Assembly (NCBI GenBank): GCA_902362875.1
Contig: CABIYF010000012.1
Coordinates: forward strand, 1-64,000
Origin: Eubacteriaceae bacterium
Lineage (GTDB): Bacteria; Bacillota; Clostridia; Lachnospirales; Lachnospiraceae
DNA length: 64,000 bases
Direction: 5' to 3'
Of this stretch, positions 55,572-64,000 are shown in pieces. The notes beneath the pieces are model-generated. The model was not told where the DNA came from. It did not search any database and worked only from the letters and a program-made list of their open reading frames with translations. How positions within the stretch are numbered: the stretch's first letter is position 1; every line of letters starts with the position of its first letter. A program made the translations under genes and the position numbers.

Positions 55572-55632
55572 ATCCCTCATCCTCCCTTTTTTATTTCTCT
55601 ATTGTAACAAACTTATACTCAAAAAGCATCTT

Positions 55633-56850
55633 CTATTTATCCATTTCATAAAGCATGGTTTCCATGAGAATCGCATATCCTTTGGCTGGATCATTCACAA
55701 ATACATGAGTTACCGCACCAATCAGTTTCCCATCTTGTATGATCGGACTTCCACTCATTCCCTGTATGATACCATTCGTAAGATGTAACAGACGTTTATC
55801 TGTAACTTCAATCTCCATACTCTTTAAAACATCCGTATCCGATGAAACGATCTTGTTGATCTTTATCTCATATTGTCTCATAGAGCCAGTGAGATTTGAA
55901 AGAATATAGGCTTTTCCCTTTTTAATATCCTGTCTGTATCCAATCTCATATGCTTTATTTCCTGTATCCGTTACTGTTCCGTAAATTCCTTTTTCTGTAT
56001 TCTTCTCTATAGAACCAATGATGTTTTCTTCTTTATATTCAATGCTTCCAACAATTTCTCCTGGAGTTCCAGATTTTCCTCTCTTAATGGAATAAATCTG
56101 AGGAGTTAATAAAAAACCTCCTTTGATCTTTAAAAGTGTTCCCGTATCCATATCATAAATTCCATGTCCAAGTCCTCCAAAAGAATCCTTTTTTACATAC
56201 GTCATGGTACCGATTCCCTGTGTATTATCCCTGATCCATGCCCCGATCTTATACATATGATCCGTCTTTGAAAACTCAGGCTTAATCTTGATCTTCATTG
56301 TTTTTGATCTTCGGCTGACTGTCAATGTGACGAAATTACCCTCACTTTGGTTGATCTTCTCTATAAACTGTTTCTTTGATGTAATACTGGTTTCATCTAC
56401 CTTTTTGATATAATCTCCGCGATATAATTTATTTTTGCTTGGTGCATGATCTGATCCATTTTCTCCTGTGAAACTATCTGTATCAATAACTAAAAGACCA
56501 TTGGTTTCAACGTAGATTCCTGCTACCTGTCCACTTGGAATCACTTTCTGTCCGTCTACCACCTTAACCTTGATCTTCTTTAATGGAATAGCTCCAAACA
56601 GACTGGTCTTCATCTCATATTGGCCGCTGTTGCATTTTTGAAAAACAAATGTTTTATTTAACTTAATCTTCTGATCATTGATCGTTGCACTTGCCGGAAT
56701 ATTATAACAAAAAGATGTTTTTTCACCTTTCCTGATATGAATCGTATTCGGCAGCTGTGATTTGCAATATTTAATGTAAAACGCTGCAATCGCAGCTAAA
56801 TTCAGCATAAAAAGTATTATAAGAATCTTGCGGTAACTGTATTTTTTCAT
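55633..56850 (-). CDS. spoIVB: SpoIVB sporulation serine peptidase (S55 family)
   Basis: This protein of 405 aa has an N-terminal membrane anchor (ILIILFMLNLAAIAAFYI), a PDZ domain (about residues 105-190, with YIKKVDETSITSKKQFIEKI), and a trypsin-like S55 domain. His is in GGLGHGIYDMDTG and the catalytic Ser in IIQGMSGSPIIQDGKLIGAV. SpoIVB is secreted from the forespore and cuts SpoIVFA, activating pro-sigma-K processing. This is a marker of real spore-forming ability. The start at 56850 has AGGAGGA upstream. It lies between recN and sbcD. Confidence 0.94.
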   Translation of the reverse strand: MKKYSYRKILIILFMLNLAAIAAFYIKYCKSQLPNTIHIRKGEKTSFCYNIPASATINDQKIKLNKTFVFQKCNSGQYEMKTSLFGAIPLKKIKVKVVDGQKVIPSGQVAGIYVETNGLLVIDTDSFTGENGSDHAPSKNKLYRGDYIKKVDETSITSKKQFIEKINQSEGNFVTLTVSRRSKTMKIKIKPEFSKTDHMYKIGAWIRDNTQGIGTMTYVKKDSFGGLGHGIYDMDTGTLLKIKGGFLLTPQIYSIKRGKSGTPGEIVGSIEYKEENIIGSIEKNTEKGIYGTVTDTGNKAYEIGYRQDIKKGKAYILSNLTGSMRQYEIKINKIVSSDTDVLKSMEIEVTDKRLLHLTNGIIQGMSGSPIIQDGKLIGAVTHVFVNDPAKGYAILMETMLYEMDK

Positions 56851-56863
56851 ATTCTTCCTCCTA

Positions 56864-56897
56864 AAAAAGGACATATCGTTGTTGATATATCCTTTTT
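56864..56897 (-). terminator. Rho-independent terminator after recN, just before spoIVB
   Basis: Arms 56864-56877 (AAAAAGGACATATC) and 56884-56897 (GATATATCCTTTTT) pair with one G-U in the minus-strand RNA, with a 6-nt loop, followed by TTTTTTA. It lies directly upstream of the spoIVB ribosome-binding site. A CATATAATA sequence next to it, near 56895-56905, could be a forespore sigma -10, but its -35 is not clear. Confidence 0.75.
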
Positions 56898-56924
56898 ATT
56901 ATATGAAAATTACCGCTTTCATAA

Positions 56925-58607
56925 TCAGTATAATTTTGTTTGATCTGCCAAAGTTTTCATTTCTTTTGCATGTTCCATGGATGTCTCACTTCTTTGATCT
57001 CCACTGATCATTCTGGAAATTTCTTTCAATGATTCATCTTTTTTTAATTTATAAATCATTGTCTGTGTATTCTTCTGATCCGTCTGTTTCCTGATGAAAT
57101 AATGACTGTCTGCCATGGCTGCGATCTGTGGAAGATGTGTAATTGCAATCACCTGATGTTCTTTTGAGATCACTGCCATCTTCTTTGCAACACGATTCGC
57201 TGTTTCTCCGCTGATTCCAGTGTCAATCTCATCAAAGATCAATGTATCAACGCCGTCTGCCTGTGCTGCAACCGATTTTAACGCGAGCATGATTCTTGAT
57301 AATTCACCTCCTGATGCAACTTCCTGAACCGGACGCATTGGAAGTCCCGGATTTGTTGAGATCATAAAACGAATCTGGTCAATTCCATCCGCTGAAATCT
57401 TGTCTTTCTTTGTCATTTCGATTTCAAATCGTACATCTAAAAAGTTTAAATCTTCTAACGCCTTTGTAATATCACGGCCAAGTTTTTCTGAGACTTTCGT
57501 CCTCTGTTTTGAAAGCTTTTGTGCCTCTTTCATATATTGTTCTTTGATCTGGCGCTGTTCATCTTTCAGCGTATCTATCTCATGTTCCACATCACATAAA
57601 ACATCATATCGTCTGGCAGCCTTTTCTCCGTATTTTAAAACCTCTTCAATCGATGGACCATATTTATCTTTTAGGGAATTTATTACATTTAATCGTTCCT
57701 CTACTTCCTGATATGTCTGTTCATCAAACTCCATATCTTCCATATAATCCGTTAATTCCTGATGAAATCCATTCAGCAGATCCTCCACGGATAATAGCTG
57801 CTCATAAAACCCTTGGATTTTGGAATCTAAATGACTGATCTCCTGCATTCTGCGAAGACTCTCACTCAGCTGATTCCCGATGGATGCTTCTTCATCATAT
57901 CCTGTGATCATGCTTGCCATCTGACAGGATGTGATAATTTCTTTGCTGTGAAGAATCTTTTTATAAACCGCTTCTAATTCTTCATCTTCCCCAATTACCA
58001 GATTTGCATTCTCAATCTCTGAAATTTCATGTTTTAAAAAATCCAGTTCTCTTAATCTTTGCTGGTCATCTATCGAAATCTCTTTGATCTTTTCTGATAT
58101 TTTATGATATCTCTTTGACAATTCTTCACACTGTTCCCTCAATTTTCCTGCTTCTTCCGGCAGAAAATGATCCATCATACTCAAATGATTCTTCTCTTTC
58201 AAAAGCACCTGATGTTCCTGCTGTCCATGCAGGTCGAACAATCTTCTTGATACTTCTCTTAATGTATTTAGCGTAACAGTACTATCATTTATCTTATTGA
58301 TACTTCTTTTTTCGTTGATCACACGTTTGATAAAGATCTGTCCATCTTCTACTTCAAGATCAAACGCTTCAATCTCTTTGATCAGTTTTTTATCATCAAT
58401 CCAAAAAAGCAGTTCGATGACTGCTTCTTTTGCACCCGGGCGAATCATATCTTTGGAGATCTTCTTCCCAAGTGCACTCTCTATAGAACCTATCAAAACA
58501 GATTTTCCTGCGCCCGTCTCTCCTGTCAATATGTTTAAATGTTCATCAAATGTAATCTCTACTTCGTCGATCAACGCAAGATTCTTTACATGTAAATTCT
58601 GTAGCAT
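56925..58607 (-). CDS. recN: DNA repair protein RecN
   Basis: This 560-aa SMC-like protein recruited to double-strand breaks has N-terminal NLALIDEVEITFDEHLNILT followed by Walker A GETGAGKSVLIGSI. It has LHGQQEHQVLLKEKNH, long coiled coils (about residues 150-365), and a C-terminal ATPase half with EVASGGELSRIMLALKSVAA and LIFDEIDTGISGETANRVAK. Length is standard. It follows argR by 15 bp. The argR-recN-spoIVB-spo0A neighbourhood is classic in Firmicutes. Confidence 0.97.
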   Translation of the reverse strand: MLQNLHVKNLALIDEVEITFDEHLNILTGETGAGKSVLIGSIESALGKKISKDMIRPGAKEAVIELLFWIDDKKLIKEIEAFDLEVEDGQIFIKRVINEKRSINKINDSTVTLNTLREVSRRLFDLHGQQEHQVLLKEKNHLSMMDHFLPEEAGKLREQCEELSKRYHKISEKIKEISIDDQQRLRELDFLKHEISEIENANLVIGEDEELEAVYKKILHSKEIITSCQMASMITGYDEEASIGNQLSESLRRMQEISHLDSKIQGFYEQLLSVEDLLNGFHQELTDYMEDMEFDEQTYQEVEERLNVINSLKDKYGPSIEEVLKYGEKAARRYDVLCDVEHEIDTLKDEQRQIKEQYMKEAQKLSKQRTKVSEKLGRDITKALEDLNFLDVRFEIEMTKKDKISADGIDQIRFMISTNPGLPMRPVQEVASGGELSRIMLALKSVAAQADGVDTLIFDEIDTGISGETANRVAKKMAVISKEHQVIAITHLPQIAAMADSHYFIRKQTDQKNTQTMIYKLKKDESLKEISRMISGDQRSETSMEHAKEMKTLADQTKLY

Positions 58608-58622
58608 AGATTTCCTTTCTGT

Positions 58623-59081
58623 CTATTCTTTAAGCTTTTTGATCATATGATTGATCTCTGCGATCGCTGTTCTTCCGATATTCTTATCTTTCATCACGCA
58701 CATGATCGTATCATCTCCAGCAATCGTACCAACCATACCAACGATATTTAACGAATCCAGTGCCGCTGCAGATGCCATTGCCATTCCAGAAACAGTTTTT
58801 ACAACAAGCATATTCTCTGCCAGTTCCATGGATACGATCGCTTCTGCAAGAATTCTCTGATATTTTCTTGAAGTCTCATCTTCCTGATCGATCAGACAAT
58901 AAATCTGTTTTCCATCTGCATCTGGTTTCTTGATCAGTGCAAGTTCCCTGATATCTCTTGAAATTGTTGCCTGTGTTGTCTTAAAGCCAATCTGATTTAA
59001 TCTTGACAACAATTCTTCCTGTGTTTCAATCGGATACTGCTGAATCAACTCTATGATCGCTTCCTGCCTATTCTTTTTCAT
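58623..59081 (-). CDS. argR: Arginine repressor ArgR/AhrC
   Basis: This protein of 152 aa has a winged-helix N-terminal domain (RQEAIIELIQQYPIETQEEL, then TQATISRDIRELALIK) and a hexamerising arginine-binding C-terminal domain (MVGTIAGDDTIMCVMKDKNI with the GDDT motif). It represses arginine synthesis and can activate arginine breakdown. The ATG at 59081 has GGAGGT 5 bp upstream. The gene overlaps nadK by 14 bp. Confidence 0.96.
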   Translation of the reverse strand: MKKNRQEAIIELIQQYPIETQEELLSRLNQIGFKTTQATISRDIRELALIKKPDADGKQIYCLIDQEDETSRKYQRILAEAIVSMELAENMLVVKTVSGMAMASAAALDSLNIVGMVGTIAGDDTIMCVMKDKNIGRTAIAEINHMIKKLKE

Positions 59082-59928
59082 TCTGACCTCCAACTTTGAT
59101 TCGAAGGATTCTGTAAAAGCTGTCTCCTTTCACCTTAATGATCCTTGCAATCTTCTCTGATCTTCTTACCTGAAGAACATCTCCCGGCTGAAGTTTTCTT
59201 GCAACCTGCCCATCAAATGTAACATAGGCTTCTTCTAACTGAGATTCTCTTACATTCTCAATATAAATGTCAATCTCATCTTCCTGTGATAACACCAGAC
59301 TGTTTGACTGCAGAGAATGTGGACAGATTGGTGTCACAAGAATTACGTTAGCTTTCGGATTCACAACAGGACCTCCTGCAGACAAATTATATCCAGTAGA
59401 TCCTGTTGGTGTTGAAATGATGATCCCATCTGCTTCATAAACGTCCAACAGCTTTCCATTGACCATAATACGGAATGAAATGATTCTTGAAAAACCACTT
59501 CTTGCGATCACAACATCATTCAGTGCTGGAAGATGATCTGTTTCCTCGTCTGCATGGATCACCCTTCCATCCAGCATCATCCTCTCTTCAACCTGAAATT
59601 TATCATTTAACAGCCCATCCAGGCCTTCATACAATCTGGATAACTCGATCTCCGTCAAAAAACCAAGCGTTCCAAGATTGACTCCAACCATTGGAATATC
59701 ATGATCCACAACCAGTCTGGCTGCATGAAGCATCGTTCCATCTCCACCAAGAACGATCACACATTCTGTATCTTTCGTGATACATTTTATATCTTTCTGA
59801 ATATGTCTCGTAAACTCACACATTCTGTGGCTTGTTCCGCCATTTTGCTCGATATAATCCTGAATCTGCTTTGAAATACGCAGCCCCGGATCTTTTTGCT
59901 CATTCGTTAAAATCAAAAAATTCTTCAT
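59068..59928 (-). CDS. nadK: NAD kinase
   Basis: This protein of 286 aa makes NADP from NAD. It has the GGDGTMLHAARLVVDHDIPM motif, VNLGTLGFLTEIELSRL, ALNDVVIARSGFSRI, and STPTGSTGYNLSAGGPVVNP, all typical of bacterial NadK. The start at 59928 lies 1 bp after the tlyA stop. The site AAGGAA is weak but translation is probably coupled. Confidence 0.96.
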   Translation of the reverse strand: MKNFLILTNEQKDPGLRISKQIQDYIEQNGGTSHRMCEFTRHIQKDIKCITKDTECVIVLGGDGTMLHAARLVVDHDIPMVGVNLGTLGFLTEIELSRLYEGLDGLLNDKFQVEERMMLDGRVIHADEETDHLPALNDVVIARSGFSRIISFRIMVNGKLLDVYEADGIIISTPTGSTGYNLSAGGPVVNPKANVILVTPICPHSLQSNSLVLSQEDEIDIYIENVRESQLEEAYVTFDGQVARKLQPGDVLQVRRSEKIARIIKVKGDSFYRILRIKVGGQNEKE

Positions 59929-59929
59929 C

Positions 59930-60751
59930 TTATTCCTTATTTTTTGCCAGATCACTATGTGATGCATCTACAATCTTTGTGATCTGATCTGCCATTGTAT
60001 GTCCATTCTCCATTGTCTCTGTTTTTCTCATATGCAATAAATACTCGATATTTCCCTCTGGTCCTTTGATTGGGGAATAATCAAGATGCAGCAGTTCAAA
60101 TCCGTTGGAAGATGCGAAATCACAAATCTTCTCAATTACTTCCTCATGAACCTTTGGATCTCTTACGACACCTTTTTTCCCGACTTTTTCTCTTCCAGCT
60201 TCAAACTGCGGTTTGATCAGTGCTACAACTTCTCCACCCATATTTAAGATTCGGTATACAGCTGGAAGAATCTTTGTCAAAGAGATAAAAGAAACATCGA
60301 TGGATACAAATGAAGCTTTCTCATCAATATCTTCTTCTGTCATATAACGCATATTCGTACGTTCCATACAAACAACTCTCTCGTCATTTCTCAGTTTCCA
60401 GTCTAACTGTCCATGTCCAACATCTACGGAATAAACTTTTACTGCACCATTTTGCAGCATGCAGTCTGTAAATCCACCCGTTGAAGCTCCAACATCCATA
60501 CATACCTTGTCTTTTAGTACGATATCAAAATTATTCATCGCTTTTTCAAGCTTCAGACCGCCGCGGCTGACATATTTTAATGTTTTGCCCTTTACGACGA
60601 TCTCCTGTTTTTCATCAAATGTAGATCCTGCTTTATCTTCTCTTTGTCCATCGACAAAAACAATCCCTGACATAATAATTGCTTTTGCTTTTTCTCTTGA
60701 TGATGCAAGACCTTTCTTTACCAGTAATACATCTAAACGTTCTTTTTTCAT
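59930..60751 (-). CDS. tlyA: TlyA-family rRNA 2'-O-methyltransferase / S4-domain protein
   Basis: This 273-aa protein starts with an S4 RNA-binding domain (ERLDVLLVKKGLASSREKAK). It is followed by an FtsJ-like Rossmann methyltransferase: CMDVGASTGGFTDCMLQNGA for SAM binding, VDVGHGQLDWKLRNDERVVC, FVSIDVSFISLTKILPA and ALIKPQFEAGREKVGKKGVV. TlyA methylates 16S and 23S rRNA in mycobacteria, and the Firmicute members are often listed as YqxC or hemolysin A-like, though not true hemolysins. It follows dxs by 4 bp. Confidence 0.93.
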   Translation of the reverse strand: MKKERLDVLLVKKGLASSREKAKAIIMSGIVFVDGQREDKAGSTFDEKQEIVVKGKTLKYVSRGGLKLEKAMNNFDIVLKDKVCMDVGASTGGFTDCMLQNGAVKVYSVDVGHGQLDWKLRNDERVVCMERTNMRYMTEEDIDEKASFVSIDVSFISLTKILPAVYRILNMGGEVVALIKPQFEAGREKVGKKGVVRDPKVHEEVIEKICDFASSNGFELLHLDYSPIKGPEGNIEYLLHMRKTETMENGHTMADQITKIVDASHSDLAKNKE

Positions 60752-60755
60752 TCTT

Positions 60756-62627
60756 CTATTCCTTCATCCATTGTCTGATAGAGTCAGCAATGCTTTCCCC
60801 ATCAATTTTCAGCATTTTTCTTAATTCACTCACAGATCCATGTTCTACAAACTGATCCTTAATTCCAAAACATCTGACGTTTCCTTTATAATCATTCTCA
60901 CTTAAGAATTCATTGACCATCATTCCAAAACCGCCATTTAAAACGCCTTCTTCAACCGTAATGATCTTATCATATCTTCCTGCCAGATCAAGAATCAGCT
61001 CTTTATCAAATGGTTTTATATATCTTGGATTCACAAGTCCAATCTTATATCCTTCTTCCTCAAGGATCTTCACTGCCTGATCTGCCTCATCAAAAATGTT
61101 GCCGACACCGATGATCACGGCATCACTTCCTTCTTTGATCACCTGGCCTTTTCCATAGTGTAACTCTTCAAACACATCTTCATACAAAGACAGAGCTTCT
61201 CCTCTGGAATACTTGATCGCCGTTGGTCCTTTCGCATGATGCAGGGTATCTTTTAACATCTCTCTAAGTTCTCTTCCATTGATCGGTGCCATGACCGTAA
61301 CATTTGGAATCATAGATAAATACGGAATATCAAAGACTCCCTGATGTGTTTCCCCATCTGCCCCAACAAGTCCTGAGCGGTCAATTCCAAAGATTACCGG
61401 ATAATTACCAATCGCAACATCGTGAAGAACCTGATCAAATCCTCTCTGTAAGAAAGTAGAATATACCGCAAATACTGGTTTCAAGCCTCTGGAAGCCATG
61501 CCTGCACAAAATGTTACCGCATGCTGTTCTGCAATGCCCACGTCAAAAAATCGATCTGGAAAATGTTCCTTAAACTTGCCAAGTCCGGTTCCGTCCGGCA
61601 TAGCTGCTGTCACGGCAACGATCCTTTTATCTTTTTTGGCTTCTTCGATCAGTGTCTGTGAAAATACTGCCGTATTGGATGGATTGTCAGATTTCTTAAT
61701 GACTTCTCCCGTCTTTAAGGAAAACGGACTGATTCCATGAAATTTCGCAGGATTCTGCTCTGCCGGGCGGTAGCCCTTTCCTTTCTTGGTAACGACATGA
61801 ATGATGATAGGTTCATCTAATTGTTTTGCACGATTTAATGTATCCACCATCAGAGGAATATTATGTCCATCAATCGGTCCGACATATGTAATCCCCATAT
61901 CTTCAAAATACATTCCAGGCACAAACAGCTGTTTGATCGAATCTTTTGATTTCTTAATGATCGTTGTCAGTTCTTTTCCAATTCCCGGTATCTTCATCAA
62001 GGACTGCTCTACATTTCCTTTAAATTCCACATATTCTTTCTTTGTTCTGACTTTATTTAAATATGCCGACATACCACCGACATTTTCTGCGATCGACATC
62101 TTATTATCATTCAGAATAACAATCAGATTCTTCTTCTCTTTACGCAGTCTTGCCATATTATTTAACGCTTCATATGCCATCCCGCCAGATAAAGCTCCAT
62201 CACCGATCACCGCAACGATCGTTTCCTCTGTATGATTGATCTCTCTTGCCGCAACCATACCAAGTGCCGCTGATAATGACATCGAACTATGCCCACTGTG
62301 AAATGCATCGCAATTACTTTCTTTGCGTTTTGGAAATCCACTCATTCCATGAAACTGCCTCAGATTCTGAAATCCAGATTTTCTTCCCGTTAAAATCTTG
62401 TGGACATATGACTGATGTCCAACATCAAAGATCAACTGGTCTTTTGGAAAATCGAGAACAAGATGAAGTGCCATCGTAAGCTCTACGATTCCAAGATTGG
62501 ATGCCAGATGTCCCCCTGTACGGCTGACATTTTTCAGCAAAAAATGGCGGATATCCTTTGCCAGAAGTTTGTAATCCTCCGGCTGAATCCTTTTGATATC
62601 ATTTGGATCATTGATATATTCCAACAT
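60756..62627 (-). CDS. dxs: 1-deoxy-D-xylulose-5-phosphate synthase
   Basis: This 623-aa TPP enzyme is the first and rate-setting step of the MEP pathway. It has HLASNLGIVELTMALHLVLD, the TPP-magnesium motif AVIGDGALSGGMAYEALNNM with a downstream NDNKMSIAENVGG, then DVGIAEQHAVTFCAGMASRG (catalytic Glu), and VGADGETHQGVFDIPYL. A transketolase C-terminal domain completes it. Length is normal. It follows ispA in the cluster. Confidence 0.97.
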   Translation of the reverse strand: MLEYINDPNDIKRIQPEDYKLLAKDIRHFLLKNVSRTGGHLASNLGIVELTMALHLVLDFPKDQLIFDVGHQSYVHKILTGRKSGFQNLRQFHGMSGFPKRKESNCDAFHSGHSSMSLSAALGMVAAREINHTEETIVAVIGDGALSGGMAYEALNNMARLRKEKKNLIVILNDNKMSIAENVGGMSAYLNKVRTKKEYVEFKGNVEQSLMKIPGIGKELTTIIKKSKDSIKQLFVPGMYFEDMGITYVGPIDGHNIPLMVDTLNRAKQLDEPIIIHVVTKKGKGYRPAEQNPAKFHGISPFSLKTGEVIKKSDNPSNTAVFSQTLIEEAKKDKRIVAVTAAMPDGTGLGKFKEHFPDRFFDVGIAEQHAVTFCAGMASRGLKPVFAVYSTFLQRGFDQVLHDVAIGNYPVIFGIDRSGLVGADGETHQGVFDIPYLSMIPNVTVMAPINGRELREMLKDTLHHAKGPTAIKYSRGEALSLYEDVFEELHYGKGQVIKEGSDAVIIGVGNIFDEADQAVKILEEEGYKIGLVNPRYIKPFDKELILDLAGRYDKIITVEEGVLNGGFGMMVNEFLSENDYKGNVRCFGIKDQFVEHGSVSELRKMLKIDGESIADSIRQWMKE

Positions 62628-62650
62628 AATGTTCCCTCTTTCTCTCTGTT

Positions 62651-63544
62651 CTAATGTGTTCGATGGATCAAAAATCTTGTAAGATTTGTAAGATAGCAGT
62701 CTCCTTTGTCATATTTTGCTAAAATATCAATTGCTTTCTTTGAAATATCCTCCACATCTTTTGCAGACTGTTCCAATCCTTTTAATGTGACATAAGTTGT
62801 CTTGTGATTCTTCTCATCACTTCCAACTGGTTTCCCAATTTCTTCTTCATCTCCAGTGAGATCCAAAATATCATCCTGAATTTGAAATGCAAGTCCGATA
62901 TATTCTCCACACTGTTCCATTGCCATTACATCTTCTTTTGATGCACCTGCCAACACTGCTCCGATCATCATACAGGCTTCAATCAATGCAGATGTCTTAT
63001 TCTTATGGATAAATAAAATCTGTTCCATATTAAGCGGTGTTCCTTCCAGCTCAACATCAGCTACCTGTCCACCGATCATTCCATAAATTCCAGGTTTTCT
63101 CGCAAGAATCTTAACCGCTTCCACTACATTCATCATCTGATCTGTTTCTGCAAGATCAAATGCTTTTGTTGCAACTTCATATGCATAATTAAGTAAAGCA
63201 TCGCCTGCAAGGATTGCCATATCTTCTCCATAAACAATATGACATGTCTTTTGTCCTCTTCTGTAATCATCATTATCTAATGCTGGAAGATCATCATGGA
63301 TCAGAGAATATGTGTGGATCATCTCGATCGCTGCCATAAATGGCTTCACAATGTCTCCCTCTCCTCCAAACATCTTATAAGTTTCATTGATCAGCATTGG
63401 GCGAAGACGTTTTCCTCCTGCCTTTACTGTTGTATTCATTGCAGTTAAAACTGTTTTTTGTAATCCTTCTTTGGGTGGCAGATATTGATCTAAAATCTGT
63501 TCAATCTGCTCTACCCTTTCATTCATCTCAGCTTTAAAGTTCAT
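62651..63544 (-). CDS. ispA: Polyprenyl (farnesyl/geranyl) diphosphate synthase
   Basis: This enzyme of about 297 aa has the first aspartate-rich motif LIHDDLPALDNDDYRRGQ, KAGGKRLRPMLINETYKM near the N-terminus, and the second motif FQIQDDILDLTGDEEEIGKP. These are typical of short-chain trans-prenyltransferases making farnesyl diphosphate from dimethylallyl and isopentenyl diphosphates. The start is uncertain by 12 bp: I favour the ATG at 63544 with GGGGAAG upstream, which overlaps the xseB stop region by 11 bp. Confidence 0.94.
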   Translation of the reverse strand: MNFKAEMNERVEQIEQILDQYLPPKEGLQKTVLTAMNTTVKAGGKRLRPMLINETYKMFGGEGDIVKPFMAAIEMIHTYSLIHDDLPALDNDDYRRGQKTCHIVYGEDMAILAGDALLNYAYEVATKAFDLAETDQMMNVVEAVKILARKPGIYGMIGGQVADVELEGTPLNMEQILFIHKNKTSALIEACMMIGAVLAGASKEDVMAMEQCGEYIGLAFQIQDDILDLTGDEEEIGKPVGSDEKNHKTTYVTLKGLEQSAKDVEDISKKAIDILAKYDKGDCYLTNLTRFLIHRTH

Positions 63545-63743
63545 GTTCTTCCCCATTTTCTTCTAATATGATCAGTTCTTTTTCTACTTTATCTAAAGAA
63601 TCTTTGCACTGTTTTACAAGCCCGACTCCCTCGGTATACAGCTTTACTGCCTCTGGAAGTTTGATCTCTTCGCCGGAAAGCTTTGCAAGGATCTCATCTA
63701 ACTGTTCAAATCCCTGATCTATATCAAATTTCTTCTTTGCCAT
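63534..63743 (-). CDS. xseB: Exodeoxyribonuclease VII small subunit
   Basis: This 69-aa protein has FDIDQGFEQLDEILAKLSGE and LPEAVKLYTEGVGLVKQCKD, the two helices of the XseB family. It binds XseA to form the nuclease that degrades single-stranded DNA. It follows xseA by 30 bp and overlaps ispA. Confidence 0.95.
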   Translation of the reverse strand: MAKKKFDIDQGFEQLDEILAKLSGEEIKLPEAVKLYTEGVGLVKQCKDSLDKVEKELIILEENGEEHEL

Positions 63744-63773
63744 AAAAACTTCCTCTTTCTTAACTTTCCTTAT

Positions 63774-64000
63774 CTAATCCATTGTCTTAATCTGTTCTGC
63801 TTTTGTGATGATCGTTCCATCAGAAATCGTTAATGAAATCTGATCTCCTTCTTTCACTTTCTTCGCACTTGTCACAGGTTCTCCATCCGGACCTTCTAAA
63901 TATCCAAAACCATTGATCAATTTCGCCGTTGGTGACAGACCATGAAGTTCTCTGGTATATAATTCCAGCTTGTGCTGATACGCTGTCATCTTATTCTTCA
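63774..64000 (-). CDS. xseA: Exodeoxyribonuclease VII large subunit, C-terminal part (cut by the window edge)
   Basis: The open frame runs out of the window at base 64000, so only about 75 residues are seen. They are KLELYTRELHGLSPTAKLIN, GFGYLEGPDGEPVTSAKKVK and the KEGDQISLTISDGTI strand, the typical end of XseA before the final lysine-rich tail. The start codon lies outside. It heads the xseA-xseB-ispA-dxs-tlyA-nadK-argR-recN run. Confidence 0.93.
   Translation of the reverse strand, partial: KNKMTAYQHKLELYTRELHGLSPTAKLINGFGYLEGPDGEPVTSAKKVKEGDQISLTISDGTIITKAEQIKTMD

Overview
The window is chromosomal DNA of an anaerobic, endospore-forming, low-GC Firmicute, most likely a gut Lachnospiraceae (class Clostridia). 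The evidence is the AT-rich sequence, strong Shine-Dalgarno sites, PolC, SpoIVB and Spo0A, the clostridial order xseA-xseB-ispA-dxs-tlyA-nadK-argR-recN-spoIVB-spo0A, a conjugated-bile-acid hydrolase-like enzyme, and an iron-hydrogenase-associated regulator. A genus such as Anaerostipes is only a guess. Nearly all genes lie on the minus strand, so most operons read from right to left. I see no rRNA, tRNA, CRISPR array, phage or insertion sequence.

Left part (1-10.5 kb), mixed accessory and housekeeping genes: two tandem minus-strand promoters lead out of the window. A small operon follows, of a choloylglycine hydrolase, a GNAT acetyltransferase, a 66-aa CxxC protein and a TM1266-type protein. 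Next come a broken MerR regulator next to a MATE efflux pump that still has a textbook MerR-type operator, a FUSC membrane protein, a small conserved-looking protein, a PcrA/UvrD helicase, ThiW, a flavin reductase, MscL with an added zinc ribbon, and a cytidylate-kinase-like protein.

Central part (10.5-46 kb), mainly core information and envelope genes: rimP-nusA-ylxR-ylxQ-infB-rbfA-nrnA-truB-ribF; pyrH-frr; and uppS-cdsA-dxr-rseP-ispG-polC. These are followed by a CarD-type regulator, an orphan Hpt protein, a 1497-aa 2-hydroxyacyl-CoA dehydratase activase-like fusion, dtd, a phasin-like protein with a UbiB-like kinase and a YgjP-like peptidase, ilvN-ilvC, and parE-parC followed by a glycosyltransferase and an LCP-family ligase.

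Right part (46-64 kb), sporulation and repair: a lipoprotein whose promoter carries a Spo0A-box heptamer, an ECF-like sigma factor, and the most unusual locus of the window. This is a canonical spo0A followed in the same direction by two full-length, diverged Spo0A paralogues and a FliB-like lysine N-methylase. Two Spo0A boxes 10 bp apart lie upstream. Between this cassette and spoIVB sit sbcD and sbcC. After that come spoIVB, recN, argR, nadK, tlyA, dxs, ispA, xseB and the 3' end of xseA, cut by the window edge. The paralogues keep the phosphoacceptor Asp but have altered acidic pockets and lack the Arg that precedes the recognition helix, so they may be Spo0A-derived modulators. That is my best candidate for an undescribed system.
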